Of a stretch of DNA of 12,882 nt, positions 1 through 8,331 are shown piece by piece (within the stretch, counting starts at the first letter, position 1; every line of letters starts with the position of its first letter). Below the pieces are notes generated by a model, which saw only the letters and a program-made list of their open reading frames with translations, was not told the DNA's origin and ran no database searches. The translations under genes and the position numbers were made by a program. Source of the stretch: Emcibacteraceae bacterium (lineage in GTDB: Bacteria; Pseudomonadota; Alphaproteobacteria; Sphingomonadales; Emcibacteraceae); contig JAESUD010000238.1 in the NCBI GenBank assembly GCA_016763335.1, forward strand, positions 1-12,882, in the 5' to 3' direction.

Positions 1-322
1 GGAAATTTTCTTCACCTGGATGACCAATTGGCCATTTACACATACTTTCCGTAAGATCAAGAATAGAAATACTACCGCTAACAGGATTCGCTTTCGCCGC
101 TTCTTTTTTCGGCGCAGCTTTTTTCTTCGCAGCCGCAGCAGCACGTTTTGCAGGATCGGACTTTACCGGTGAAGGCCGTGATGCCAGCCCCATACGATGC
201 GCCTTACCGATAACAGCGTTACGAGTTACATCTTCGGCTAGTTCTTTGGCTATTTGGCTTGCGCTTAAACCTTTATCCCATAATTCACGAAGCTTTTCTA
301 CGCGATCATCTGTCCAAGCCAT
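1..322 (-). CDS. gcrA: GcrA cell cycle regulator (3' end outside window)
   Basis: The minus-strand reading frame starts at ATG 322-320 and runs off the left edge, so about 107 residues are visible. It begins MAWTDDRVEKLRELW, followed by a helix-turn-helix stretch with the family signature TRNAVIGKAHRMGL (about residues 33-46). A Lys/Ala-rich linker (about 54-75) follows, then the start of the conserved C-terminal part (CKWPIGHPGEENF). This matches GcrA, which in Caulobacter works with sigma-70 RNA polymerase at promoters carrying CcrM-methylated GANTC sites to control S-phase genes. A GAGGA ribosome-binding sequence sits 8 nt before the ATG. The gene is divergent from the ABC permease. Only the C-terminal end is missing. 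The family call is secure; the regulatory role is inferred from the family. Confidence 0.93.
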   Translation of the reverse strand, partial: MAWTDDRVEKLRELWDKGLSASQIAKELAEDVTRNAVIGKAHRMGLASRPSPVKSDPAKRAAAAAKKKAAPKKEAAKANPVSGSISILDLTESMCKWPIGHPGEENF

Positions 323-402
323 ACTTAAGTCCTCATTAAAATTTTCAATACACAGGCAGTATATATCATATTTACTAATTATTGCCATGTAATTTTCTTG
401 GA

Positions 403-431
403 TATTTAATATTCTCTCACGAAAACGTCAA
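403..431 (-). promoter_or_regulatory. Candidate sigma-70 promoter for gcrA
   Basis: On the minus strand TTGACG (431-426) is followed after 17 nt by TAAATA (408-403), giving a leader of about 75 nt before the gcrA ATG. The -35 is good and the -10 is weak. I found no clear CtrA site (TTAA-N7-TTAA), no GANTC and no good DnaA box in the 183-bp gcrA/permease intergenic region, although these control gcrA in Caulobacter. Confidence 0.3.
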
Positions 432-438
432 GTTCAGA

Positions 439-468
439 TTGCCTGATATGTATATTTTATTCTATAAG
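439..468 (+). promoter_or_regulatory. Candidate sigma-70 promoter for the ABC permease gene
   Basis: TTGCCT (439-444) and TATAAG (463-468) are separated by 18 nt and lie about 37 bp before the permease ATG. The region is AT-rich, so chance matches are likely; this is only the best-looking pair. Confidence 0.25.
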
Positions 469-505
469 CAGTTAATTCATACTTATCAAAACAAAGGTCT
501 ACACA

Positions 506-1321
506 ATGTCAGCAGACGAAAACCCCATCAATGAATTTGGCACAAAAAGAATTGGTTCCTTTAATTGGTTGGGTTTCCAGACACTTTATGCAAAAGAAGT
601 GCGGCGCTACTGCAAAGTATTTGGCCAGACCGTCGGGGCACCTGTGGTCACAACCTTAATGTTTATGATGATTTTTACATTGGCTCTCGGCGGCAGTGAC
701 CGTTACATGGGCGATGTGCCATATGCGGTCTTCCTCGCTCCGGGACTGATCATTATGTCTATATTACAAAACAGCTTTGCCAACACATCATCATCAATCA
801 TTGGCTCCAAAATGCAGGGAAACATTGTTGATATACTGCTGGCACCACTCGGGGCAAAGGAAATTACCCTAGGCTATGCCCTTGGCGGCATAACCCGCGG
901 GCTGATGGTTGGTATGTTTGTGCTTATCGCTATGAGCATAATGACAGACATGACGATCAACCATATTTGGGCAATATTTTATTTCAGCATCTCCGGTGCA
1001 ACAATGCTTTCACTTCTTGGTATTATGACAGGCATCTGGGGACAAAGGTTTGATCAGACATCAGCCGTAAGCAATTTTGTTATTATGCCTCTTTCATTTT
1101 TATCAGGTACTTTTTACTCCATTGAACGTCTGAGCGGCATTTGGTACACAATCAGCCAATTCAACCCTTTCTTTTACCTGATTGACGGCTTTCGTTACGG
1201 CTTTACCGGCCAGTCCGAAGCAGACCCAATGATCGGCGTTGTTTGTTTGCTGACCATAAATATCGGTCTAGTGTTAGCCTGTTATAAGATGTTTAAAAGC
1301 GGCTATAAATTAAGAGCCTAA
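506..1321 (+). CDS. ABC-2 type transporter permease
   Basis: This 271-residue integral membrane protein has about six hydrophobic segments (roughly residues 45-64, 73-95, 120-146, 153-178, 188-205 and 242-263). The layout and C-terminal part (MPLSFLSGTFYSIERL, then QFNPFFYLIDGFRYGF) are typical of ABC-2 permeases of the YadH/NodJ type, which form export channels for lipids, polysaccharides or drugs with a separate ATP-binding subunit. No ATPase gene is adjacent: the upstream neighbour is divergent gcrA and the downstream one is argD. The partner must therefore be encoded elsewhere or lie outside the window. The ATG at 506 is preceded by AAAGG at suitable distance. The substrate cannot be told from sequence. 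The gene may be co-transcribed with argD, but the 118-nt gap also holds a possible separate promoter. Confidence 0.85.
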   Translation: MSADENPINEFGTKRIGSFNWLGFQTLYAKEVRRYCKVFGQTVGAPVVTTLMFMMIFTLALGGSDRYMGDVPYAVFLAPGLIIMSILQNSFANTSSSIIGSKMQGNIVDILLAPLGAKEITLGYALGGITRGLMVGMFVLIAMSIMTDMTINHIWAIFYFSISGATMLSLLGIMTGIWGQRFDQTSAVSNFVIMPLSFLSGTFYSIERLSGIWYTISQFNPFFYLIDGFRYGFTGQSEADPMIGVVCLLTINIGLVLACYKMFKSGYKLRA

Positions 1322-1341
1322 GGCATTTACACATTTTTTAC

Positions 1342-1370
1342 TTGAAACTTTGACCATTAAGGACAATATT
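1342..1370 (+). promoter_or_regulatory. Candidate promoter for the argD-argF-hslO operon
   Basis: TTGAAA (1342-1347) and AATATT (1365-1370) are 17 nt apart, in the gap between the permease stop and the argD start. They would give a leader of about 60 nt if argD starts at 1440. No ArgR-like operator was recognised. Confidence 0.3.
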
Positions 1371-1439
1371 CGCCCCTTTCCGAGTAATTTTGAAGAGTAT
1401 AAGATGAAGAACAGCCAAGATAATAATAGTGAGGAAAGT

Positions 1440-2621
1440 ATGATTTCCCCTATCCTGCCGACATATGCACGCATGGATGTGGCTTTTGTCCGTGGTGTGG
1501 GCGCACGCCTATATGATGCTGAAGATAATGAATATTTAGATTTCGGTAGTGGTATCGCCGTTAATTGCCTAGGTCATTGTCACCCAAACCTTGTTAAGGC
1601 AATATCTGAGCAAGCAACAAAACTATGGCATACATCAAATATATATCAAATTCCCGGTCAGGAAAAATTGGCAAAACGTCTCTGTAATTCAACATTTGCT
1701 GATAGCATGTTTTTTACTAATTCAGGCGCGGAAGCCGTTGAATGTGCCATAAAAATGACCCGACGTTATCATGATGCAAATGGTCATCCTGAAAAATATC
1801 GTATCATTACATTCGAAGGCAGTTTTCACGGTAGAACCTTGGCAACAATCGCCGCCGGTGGTTCAGAAAAACTCACCAAAGGGTTTGGGCCCGTTGTTGA
1901 TGGATTTGATGTTTTACGCTTTTTCCGTGACATGAGAAAAGTTGAAGAAAAAATCACCCGCGAGGCTGCGGCAATTATGATTGAGCCAATTCAAGGCGGA
2001 GGCGGCATTCGCCCAGTGTCAGCGGAAAATCTACAAATTTTACGCGACCTCGCCGATAAACACGGCCTTTTGCTTATTTATGATGAAATCCAATGCGGTG
2101 TTGGCCGTACTGGCAAGCTTTTTTGTCATGAACATTCTGGGGTAACCCCGGACATTATGCCAATCGCTAAAGGGATCGGTGGCGGCTTTCCGCTCGGGGC
2201 ATGCCTGGCAATAGAAAAAGTAGCCCAACATATGACCGTCGGCACCCACGGTTCAACATATGGCGGTAACCCACTGGCAATGGCCATGGGTAATGCCGTG
2301 CTTGATACATTTGACGAAGAAAGTATTATTGAAAACGTTCAGAAAATGTCTGATAAAATGCGCATTGAGTTTATGAAGTTGCGCAAAAAATACCCTGAAA
2401 TAATTGAAATGGTAAGGGGACTCGGCTTGATGATGGGGCTTAAGCTACATGTTGAGCCTAGGGATTTTATTGTTCAAGCATTTAAAAACAAAATGTTGAT
2501 CGTTGCTGCTGGAGAAAACACAGTCCGAATTTTACCGCCGCTTAACATTACAACGGCAGACATAGATGATGCCATCAAACTACTTGATAAAACTTGTTCA
2601 GATTTACTTAAAAAAATGTAA
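1440..2621 (+). CDS. argD: Acetylornithine aminotransferase
   Basis: This is a PLP-dependent class III aminotransferase that converts N-acetylglutamate 5-semialdehyde to N2-acetylornithine in arginine synthesis; many ArgD enzymes also act as succinyldiaminopimelate aminotransferase in lysine synthesis. Counting from ATG 1440, visible features are the N-terminal ILPTYAR and FGSGIAVNCLGHCHP, the phosphate-binding NSGAEAVE (about 94-101), FHGRT, the cofactor Asp in YDEIQCGVGRTG (D215), and the Schiff-base lysine in IAKGIGGGFPLGA (K244). The frame stays open back to TTG 1350 and also has ATG 1404. I chose ATG 1440 because GAGGAAAG precedes it directly, the family's usual N-terminus (M-x-P-x-x-PTYAR) begins there, and the resulting 393 residues match the normal ArgD length. 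argF follows after 18 nt. Confidence 0.93.
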   Translation: MISPILPTYARMDVAFVRGVGARLYDAEDNEYLDFGSGIAVNCLGHCHPNLVKAISEQATKLWHTSNIYQIPGQEKLAKRLCNSTFADSMFFTNSGAEAVECAIKMTRRYHDANGHPEKYRIITFEGSFHGRTLATIAAGGSEKLTKGFGPVVDGFDVLRFFRDMRKVEEKITREAAAIMIEPIQGGGGIRPVSAENLQILRDLADKHGLLLIYDEIQCGVGRTGKLFCHEHSGVTPDIMPIAKGIGGGFPLGACLAIEKVAQHMTVGTHGSTYGGNPLAMAMGNAVLDTFDEESIIENVQKMSDKMRIEFMKLRKKYPEIIEMVRGLGLMMGLKLHVEPRDFIVQAFKNKMLIVAAGENTVRILPPLNITTADIDDAIKLLDKTCSDLLKKM

Positions 2622-2639
2622 TCCCATTTGGTGATAAAA

Positions 2640-3593
2640 ATGACAAATTACAAATTAAAAAAAGACCATAGACATTTCATTGATATTTCATCGCTTTCAA
2701 AAAAAGCCGCGCGAGAAATTATTGAAACGGCAAAAGCTTTAAAAAAAATAGCTAAGGAACAAAACCATAGCAATGGCTTTGTCCATCCTGATGCACCATT
2801 AAAAAACCAAGCATTAGCGATGATCTTTGAAAAACCAAGCACACGGACACGGGTTTCATTTGAAATTGCCATGCATCAGCTTGGCGGTAAAGCTGTGGTC
2901 CTTCAAAACCATGATATGCAGCTCGGTCGCGGTGAAAGTGTATCAGATACGGCTAAGGTTCTGTCTGGTTTTGTTGATGCAATTATGTTGCGCGCCGATA
3001 GCCATGAAACATTACTTGAAATGGCTGAAAAATCATCGGTCCCTATAATAAACGCCTTAACTGATTTTTCTCATCCCTGTCAAATTATGGCTGACATTCT
3101 GACATTTGAGGAACATTCTGGTCTTATTACAGGCAAAAAAATCGCATGGTCGGGCGACGGTAATAACGTTGCCGTATCTTGGATACACGCCGCGGTACAG
3201 TTTGACTGTGAACTCGTCCTTGCCTGCCCCAAGGGTTACGCACCACTTGAACAGGTTATCGGCTGGGCTAAAAATAATGGTGGCAATATCACGTTAACTG
3301 AAAGTCCCGCTGAAGCAGTAAAAGATGCCGACTGTGTAATTACAGATACTTTTATATCCATGGGTGATGAAAATGCCGATCAAAGATTAAAAGATTTATC
3401 ACCTTATCAAGTTAATTCAGAACTAATGTCCGGTGCCAAGTCATCAGCGCTGTTTATGCACTGCCTTCCGGCCCACCGCGGCGAAGAGGTTTCCGCCAAA
3501 GTTATTGACGGACCGCAATCAGTCATCTGGGACGAAGCAGAAAACCGCCTGCATATTCAAAAAGCCATTCTTATGTGGTGCTTTGGGAAATAA
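2640..3593 (+). CDS. argF: Ornithine carbamoyltransferase
   Basis: This cytoplasmic enzyme makes citrulline from ornithine and carbamoyl phosphate. The 317-residue protein has all the family signatures: EKPSTRTRVSFE with the carbamoyl-phosphate loop STRTR (residues 67-71), HPCQ (145-148), the ornithine-binding DTFISMGDE (SMG at 240-242) and HCLPAHRGEEV (HCLP at 274-277). Carrying SMG and HCLP makes it an ornithine rather than an aspartate transcarbamoylase. TTG 2628 and GTG 2631 are possible in-frame starts, but ATG 2640 has a GGTGA ribosome-binding sequence at the right distance and gives a typical N-terminus (HFIDISSLSKKAAREII). The gene lies between argD (18 nt upstream) and hslO (1 nt downstream), which implies translational coupling in an operon. 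Confidence 0.95.
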   Translation: MTNYKLKKDHRHFIDISSLSKKAAREIIETAKALKKIAKEQNHSNGFVHPDAPLKNQALAMIFEKPSTRTRVSFEIAMHQLGGKAVVLQNHDMQLGRGESVSDTAKVLSGFVDAIMLRADSHETLLEMAEKSSVPIINALTDFSHPCQIMADILTFEEHSGLITGKKIAWSGDGNNVAVSWIHAAVQFDCELVLACPKGYAPLEQVIGWAKNNGGNITLTESPAEAVKDADCVITDTFISMGDENADQRLKDLSPYQVNSELMSGAKSSALFMHCLPAHRGEEVSAKVIDGPQSVIWDEAENRLHIQKAILMWCFGK

Positions 3594-3594
3594 A

Positions 3595-4506
3595 ATGTCC
3601 AATAAAACTCTCCCATTACTTGAAGATCAATGTCTACCTTTTCAAATTGAAGGTCAGGATATCAAAGGACGCATCGTGCGACTTGGTCCCTCCGTTGATG
3701 AAATTTTAAAAAACCATAATTATCCAGATCATGTCAGCAAGCTAATGGGCGAAACTCTCGCCTTTACGGCTCTGATCGGATCATTGATGAAATATGAAGG
3801 CATTCTTACCACGCAATTAAAGAGCGATGGCCCGTTCCGTGTTCTAGTCAGCGACTTTCACAAATCAGATGAAAATTCGGTCGGCGACATTCGGGGCTAC
3901 GCGTCATTTCAAGACGGCATGGAAAAGAATGACAAACTGAACGAGTTATTTGGCGAAAATAGTTACATGGCAATAACCATTGATCAGGGGAAATTCATGG
4001 AACGCTATCAAGGTATTGTTAGTCTTGACGGTGAGAACCTGACCAAAGCCGCTGAAGAATATTTCAAGAGCTCAGAACAGCTACCAACCAAAGTCATGCT
4101 CGCCTGTGATAAGGACGAGAGCGGAAAATGGCAGGCCGGAGCAATTATGATCCAGCATTATGCCCGCACCGCCGAAGATGAACAAAACCGCGATGAAACT
4201 GAAACCAAAGACCATTGGAACACGGCCTCCATTTTTCTCGCCAGTCTTAAAACTTCTGAACTTCTCGACCCGACACTTTCATTGCAGGACTTGTTGATGC
4301 GCCTTTACCATGAAAGCGGCGTGCGTATTTTTGATCATACTGAAATCGTAGCCGGTTGCCGTTGTTCATCAGATAAAATAAGAACGGCCCTTTCAAGTCT
4401 TGATCTCGACGATTTAAAGGATACAGCCGATAACGGCACCATCACCGTCACATGTGATTTTTGCACCAAAGATCACAAATTTGATCTGGCAAAATTACTA
4501 CATTAA
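3595..4506 (+). CDS. hslO: Hsp33 redox-regulated molecular chaperone
   Basis: Hsp33 is a cytoplasmic holdase activated by oxidation, which releases zinc from four cysteines and unfolds the C-terminal switch. The 303-residue protein has the N-terminal Hsp33 domain (PFQIEGQDIKGRIVRLG at about 14-30, then LKSDGPFRVLVSDF). Near the C-terminus are the four zinc cysteines as CRC (255-257) and CDFC (287-290), the canonical C-x-C ... C-x2-C arrangement. The frame is open upstream to 3433 inside argF, but that extension overlaps a conserved gene. ATG 3595, 1 nt after the argF stop and preceded by GGGAAA, gives the normal length. The argD-argF-hslO order is a common alphaproteobacterial arrangement. 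Confidence 0.95.
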   Translation: MSNKTLPLLEDQCLPFQIEGQDIKGRIVRLGPSVDEILKNHNYPDHVSKLMGETLAFTALIGSLMKYEGILTTQLKSDGPFRVLVSDFHKSDENSVGDIRGYASFQDGMEKNDKLNELFGENSYMAITIDQGKFMERYQGIVSLDGENLTKAAEEYFKSSEQLPTKVMLACDKDESGKWQAGAIMIQHYARTAEDEQNRDETETKDHWNTASIFLASLKTSELLDPTLSLQDLLMRLYHESGVRIFDHTEIVAGCRCSSDKIRTALSSLDLDDLKDTADNGTITVTCDFCTKDHKFDLAKLLH

Positions 4507-4527
4507 TAACCCCCAGTCAGCCTTTCT

Positions 4528-4568
4528 TTGACCTGCGTCAAGGTATCAGTGCCTATTTCCAATAGATT
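4528..4568 (+). promoter_or_regulatory. FNR/FixK-type box and -10 element of the ipdC promoter
   Basis: TTGAC-CTGC-GTCAA (4528-4541) is a perfect palindrome and fits the TTGA-N6-TCAA consensus of the Crp/Fnr family (FNR, FnrL, FixK). A -10-like TAGATT lies at 4563-4568. Its expected start site (about 4576) places the box centre exactly 41.5 bp upstream, the class II activator position. The leader would be about 37 nt. No good -35 accompanies this -10, as expected for an activator-dependent promoter. The reading is microaerobic or anaerobic activation of ipdC. The site is seen directly; the regulator's identity is inferred. Confidence 0.6.
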
Positions 4569-4612
4569 ATCCACTAGCAAGGGGGTAATTTATATTGATA
4601 GAGGACATTTCT

Positions 4613-6232
4613 ATGAACCTTGCAGAGAGCTTGCTCCATGCGTTAAAAAACCATGGTGCGAAAGAAATTTTTGGTATTCCCGGCGATTTTATTTTACCCT
4701 TCTTTAAAGTAATAGAAGAGAGTAAAATTCTTCCGTTATATACGCTTAGCCATGAGCCCGGCGTTTGTTTTGCCGCCGATGCGGCTGGGCGCGAAAATTC
4801 ATCACTTGGCGTTGTCGCCGTAACATATGGTGCCGGTGCTTTTAACCTGCTTAATGCCGCAACCGGGGCCTACGCCGAGAAAAGTCCGTTAGTTATTATT
4901 TCCGGTGGGCCGGGTTATAAAGAAAGCAAACAAGGTGTTCTGCTTCATCATCAGGCAAAAACACTTGATTCCCAACTTAAAATATTCAGCGAGATCACCT
5001 GTGATCAGACTGTGCTTAATAACCCAAGAACTGCCGCCAAAGACATTGCCCGGGTGCTCCGGTCCTGTAAGGAAAATTCGCGTCCAGTCTATATCGAAAT
5101 CCCCCGCGACCTTACATTTAACGAGTGTGACGAAGTGATAAATGCTGCTCCCTCACCTATAAATCCCGACGCCGTGACCGCCTGCGCTAACGAGATATTC
5201 GCAAGATTAGAAAAAGCCGAAAACCCGTTCGTTATGGCTGGCGTGGAAATTCGCCGTTATAATCTGGAAACAAAACTATCCTTGCTCGCCCGTAAACTCG
5301 GCATTCCGGTTGCCACAACATTTATGGGGCGTGGGTTACTAGTCGAGGATGAAGACCCGCTTATCGGAACATATATGGGTCTTGCAGGGTACCCGAGAGT
5401 GACTGACGCGGTTGAGCAATCAGATGCGCTTTTATTGCTGGGGGTTATATTCTCCGATACAAATTTCGGCGTTTCCCAATCACGGATTAATATGAGCCGA
5501 ACCATCGTGGCCGCGGACCGAAACGTGCAAGTTGGATATCATAATTACTCAGAAATTCCACTGGAAAACCTGATTGATGCTTTGCTTAAAAAAGCAGACA
5601 AAATCGCCGCGCCAGAGGTTAAAAAACCTTGCAACCCCGCGGGAGGGCTTATTGCCGATGATAATAAAATTGAACCGCATGACATTGCTAAAGCTGTTAA
5701 TGATCTGTTCGATAAGCACGGTAAAATGAAAATTGCCAGCGATGTCGGGGATTGCCTATTTACCACACTTAGTATTCAACCAACATCACTGACCGGTCCC
5801 GCTTATTATGCTGGCATGGGTTTTGGCGTCCCTGCCGGAATAGGCATTCAGGCAACCAGTGGCAAGCGGCCGCTTATTCTGGTTGGTGATGGTGCCTTTC
5901 AAATGACCGGCTGGGAGCTTGGCAACTGCCGTCGCTACGGCTGGGACCCGCTGGTGATTGTGTTTAATAACTGTAGCTGGGAAATGCTGAGAACTTTTCA
6001 GCCGGGCACAAGTTTTAATGATCTTGATGACTGGAAGTTTGCTGAACTGGCCAATATACTGGGCGGCAACGGCTACCGCGTCACCACAAGGGCCGAACTT
6101 AAAACCGCACTTGATAAAGCTTACAGCACACGCGGGAAATTCCAGCTCGTAGAGGTTATGATGGACCGTGAGGCCATATCGCCAACTTTAAAGCGTTTCA
6201 CCGATGCCATTAAAGCAGCCAAAATGAACTAA
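4613..6232 (+). CDS. ipdC: Phenylpyruvate/indole-3-pyruvate decarboxylase (ThDP-dependent)
   Basis: This 539-residue ThDP enzyme closely resembles Azospirillum PPDC/IpdC along its length (for example THP-type start GIPGDF, VTYGAGAFN, MGRGLL, YYAGMGFGVPAGIG, AFQMTGWELGNCRR). Those enzymes decarboxylate phenylpyruvate and indole-3-pyruvate to arylacetaldehydes, precursors of phenylacetic and indole-3-acetic acid. Visible catalytic residues are D25 (GIPGDF), E48 (SHEPGVCFAADA, activates ThDP), and H112-H113 (LLHHQ). The diphosphate/metal motif GDG (425-427) runs to NN (452-453). ATG 4613 is preceded by GAGGA at 7 nt spacing; TTG 4595 is an in-frame alternative with its own AAGGGGG. The gene stands alone as a transcription unit: an FNR-type box lies upstream and a hairpin downstream. 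The exact 2-oxo acid substrate is inferred from similarity. Confidence 0.88.
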   Translation: MNLAESLLHALKNHGAKEIFGIPGDFILPFFKVIEESKILPLYTLSHEPGVCFAADAAGRENSSLGVVAVTYGAGAFNLLNAATGAYAEKSPLVIISGGPGYKESKQGVLLHHQAKTLDSQLKIFSEITCDQTVLNNPRTAAKDIARVLRSCKENSRPVYIEIPRDLTFNECDEVINAAPSPINPDAVTACANEIFARLEKAENPFVMAGVEIRRYNLETKLSLLARKLGIPVATTFMGRGLLVEDEDPLIGTYMGLAGYPRVTDAVEQSDALLLLGVIFSDTNFGVSQSRINMSRTIVAADRNVQVGYHNYSEIPLENLIDALLKKADKIAAPEVKKPCNPAGGLIADDNKIEPHDIAKAVNDLFDKHGKMKIASDVGDCLFTTLSIQPTSLTGPAYYAGMGFGVPAGIGIQATSGKRPLILVGDGAFQMTGWELGNCRRYGWDPLVIVFNNCSWEMLRTFQPGTSFNDLDDWKFAELANILGGNGYRVTTRAELKTALDKAYSTRGKFQLVEVMMDREAISPTLKRFTDAIKAAKMN

Positions 6233-6248
6233 ACCATCCATGTACAAA

Positions 6249-6284
6249 CCAGCCTTTTGATCAACGTTGTGACCAAAAGGCTGG
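6249..6284. terminator. Hairpin between convergent ipdC and mcp genes
   Basis: A perfect 11-bp inverted repeat CCAGCCTTTTG (6249-6259) and CAAAAGGCTGG (6274-6284) encloses a 14-nt loop. It fills the short gap between the ipdC stop and the mcp stop, which fits a bidirectional terminator. Neither strand has a strong U-run after the stem (only TTT on the minus side), so termination may be inefficient or Rho-assisted. Confidence 0.6.
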
Positions 6285-6297
6285 GTATTAAAGAAAA

Positions 6298-7854
6298 TTA
6301 TTCACCAGAGGCTTTTTTGCGAAGTTTATCAAGAATGATCGTAATTTCCGATGACAACACGGCGGACTGCTGCGAAATATTATTAGCAGCATCTTGAATT
6401 TCCACAGTTGCGTTACTCGTAGCTTCAGATATTTCTTGAATTTTCACAATATTATTTGATGTTTCGATTGTATTCATAGACGCACTTTGCGCACTTCTTG
6501 AAATTTCGCCGGTGGCCGCATTCTGTTCTGAAATTGATGCTGAAATAACAACTGTGCTTTCATTGCTTTGATTAATCAATTTTGTAATCTCTTCAATAGA
6601 GGACACGGATTGTTTCACGGCCTCTTGCATTGAAGATATTTGAACCGCGATATCTTCCGTAGCACTTGCCGATTGCGTGGCAAGATTTTTCACTTCTGAT
6701 GCGACAACTGCGAAACCTTTACCCGCTTCGCCTGCCCTTGCGGCTTCAATAGTAGCATTAAGCGCTAGAAGGTTGGTTTGTTCTGAAATATCAGATATTA
6801 ATCCGAGTACATCAGAAATTTTTGCGGCTTGATCCGATAAAACCCGAATTGTTTCACCTGTTTTTGTTGCAAATTCAACGGCGTTAGAAGACATGGTCTT
6901 TGTTGTATCAACCTGCCTTGTAATTTCTTGAATTGAAGATGAAAGTTCCTCAACAGAAGAGGCAACGGATTGAATATCGCCGGAACTCACATTTGCAGAG
7001 TTTGCAGCTACGTCCGAATGATCTTTTTCGGATTTAGAAAGAACGGAAAGTTTATTGGCACTATCATCAAGGTTTGATGAATGGATAACCAGATTTTCAG
7101 AAACACTTTTAATGGCACTCTCTAGGTCATCAGCCAATCCGTTTAAATCCTGTCGGCGTTGTCCTTCCGTTTCTTCACGAAATTTATCTTGTTCTGAAAT
7201 CAAGTTTTCAGTTTCTTTTTGTGACACTTCAAGCTGTATTAAGGCGGCACTGGCTTTTTCACCTTCCTGTTTCATTAAAACAGTTGCTTCCTGTGCTTTA
7301 TCAGTATCAGATTTACTTTTGACGAGGGCATTTCTCGATAATGTAAAGGCGGACTCAAGTTCCGTAGCAAGGATATATAAAAACCCTGTTTCAATAACAA
7401 CAACTACCGCATGGAATATAACCCTCATTAAATCACCACCATCCGGGAAAATGGCGCTGGGCAATAGGAAGTTCAATACCAGATGATGCACTGCAATTGT
7501 TGCAGCAGAAATTAGAATAGCATTTTTATCACAAAAAATTGCCGTTAACGCCAGAACAGCAAATAAACTCATATGAATATCAATTTGCCAAGCATGCCCC
7601 GTAAAAAGATATAACCAAAAGCCAATGAGTGCGGGCATTGTCACCGCAGTTAAATAAATATAAGATTTTTCCCCGGCACTTTTTTTCCACTGAAATGTCG
7701 CACCGAGTGCGATCATTAAACATGCCCCAATAACGGAAAGCATATTTGCACTTTCCAAAACTACACCCGTTAAGGCGATAACAATAAAAATCCCCCAAAT
7801 TGCTGACAATATATACTTTGATGCTTTTAATTGTAGAATTTGAATTTCACTCAT
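6298..7854 (-). CDS. Methyl-accepting chemotaxis protein with polytopic membrane sensor region
   Basis: This 518-residue chemoreceptor has about six hydrophobic segments within residues 12-165 and only short connecting loops. It therefore lacks the usual large periplasmic ligand domain, and the membrane region itself is probably the sensor. A His pair lies in a membrane segment ([13 protein letters not shown]). A long coiled coil (about 175-290) follows without a recognisable HAMP domain. The signalling domain follows, with its highly conserved hairpin tip [37 protein letters not shown] (about 351-389), which contacts CheA and CheW. There is no C-terminal CheR-docking pentapeptide. ATG 7854 has AGGA 8 nt upstream. 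The gene follows a small membrane protein gene by 35 nt, probably in one transcript. The stimulus is unknown. Confidence 0.9.
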   Translation of the reverse strand: MSEIQILQLKASKYILSAIWGIFIVIALTGVVLESANMLSVIGACLMIALGATFQWKKSAGEKSYIYLTAVTMPALIGFWLYLFTGHAWQIDIHMSLFAVLALTAIFCDKNAILISAATIAVHHLVLNFLLPSAIFPDGGDLMRVIFHAVVVVIETGFLYILATELESAFTLSRNALVKSKSDTDKAQEATVLMKQEGEKASAALIQLEVSQKETENLISEQDKFREETEGQRRQDLNGLADDLESAIKSVSENLVIHSSNLDDSANKLSVLSKSEKDHSDVAANSANVSSGDIQSVASSVEELSSSIQEITRQVDTTKTMSSNAVEFATKTGETIRVLSDQAAKISDVLGLISDISEQTNLLALNATIEAARAGEAGKGFAVVASEVKNLATQSASATEDIAVQISSMQEAVKQSVSSIEEITKLINQSNESTVVISASISEQNAATGEISRSAQSASMNTIETSNNIVKIQEISEATSNATVEIQDAANNISQQSAVLSSEITIILDKLRKKASGE

Positions 7855-7889
7855 TTTTTCGTCCTGTAAATTTTCTTAAAATCTCTATT

Positions 7890-8240
7890 TCATTCTGAGT
7901 AGTTAAAACAACCGCCCGACCATAGGCCGTTCATGACAATTAAAGCGCCATTTTTGTATAGGTTATCGATAACTATTTCAGGGTTTTGATCGACTGTTGT
8001 AAAAAGAATAATATTCTCAAACATGCCTTCTCCTGTTGCGTAAGCACCAGAATTAATGGTTTTGGCAAAACTTTCGTCTGACATCATTCCAAAAGGATAG
8101 ATAACAGCAAGTTTTCCATTTCCGGTAGGCGCAAAATTGAGAATAACCAAAAACATAAAGGATGATACAAAGCAGATTGCTGCAGGTGCCCAATCTTTAA
8201 ATTTGGTTTTTAATATTGCGATGTTTGATATTTTCAACAC
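7890..8240 (-). CDS. Small membrane-anchored protein of unknown function
   Basis: This protein of up to 116 residues has one N-terminal hydrophobic segment (about residues 17-37) preceded by basic residues. A roughly 75-residue domain follows, ending in IVMNGLWSGGCFNYSE. The pattern is a membrane anchor, a beta-strand-like AVIYPFGMMSDESF, then a hydrophobic strand and a Gly-Gly-Cys end. It reminds me of small uncharacterised alphaproteobacterial proteins ending in GGC(G), but I cannot assign a family or function. The start is uncertain: GTG 8240 and TTG 8237 are the only conventional starts before residue 29, an in-frame stop lies just upstream, and the ribosome-binding sequence (AGG) is weak and close. 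The mcp gene lies 35 nt downstream, so a role linked to that receptor is possible but unproven. Confidence 0.6.
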   Translation of the reverse strand: MLKISNIAILKTKFKDWAPAAICFVSSFMFLVILNFAPTGNGKLAVIYPFGMMSDESFAKTINSGAYATGEGMFENIILFTTVDQNPEIVIDNLYKNGALIVMNGLWSGGCFNYSE

Positions 8241-8331
8241 CTGACAGTCATTTCTTAATTAAAATTACCCATCTTAAGAATAAACCGAAAATGTAAATAA
8301 TTAGTAAATGATCAACCAAATATTAAATTTT

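Noticed and set aside
1350..1439. N-terminal extension of ArgD from TTG 1350 or ATG 1404
   Set aside because: The extension has no resemblance to ArgD N-termini, and ATG 1440 has a strong ribosome-binding site and gives the normal family length.
3433..3594. Upstream extension of the hslO frame into argF
   Set aside because: It overlaps the conserved HCLP region of argF in another frame; the start 1 nt after the argF stop gives a standard Hsp33.
4509..4586. ACCCCC and GGGGGT inverted repeat flanking the ipdC promoter
   Set aside because: Only 6 bp with a 66-nt loop; expected by chance and without a sensible role around the promoter.
7055..7486. 143-codon plus-strand frame opposite the chemoreceptor gene
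   Set aside because: It lies antisense to the coiled-coil part of a clear chemoreceptor; its Ser/Cys-rich translation is typical of an antisense shadow of coiled-coil codons.
8241..8331. Possible CtrA sites (TTAA repeats) before the small membrane protein and mcp genes
   Set aside because: The TTAA copies are not spaced by 7 nt as a CtrA box requires.
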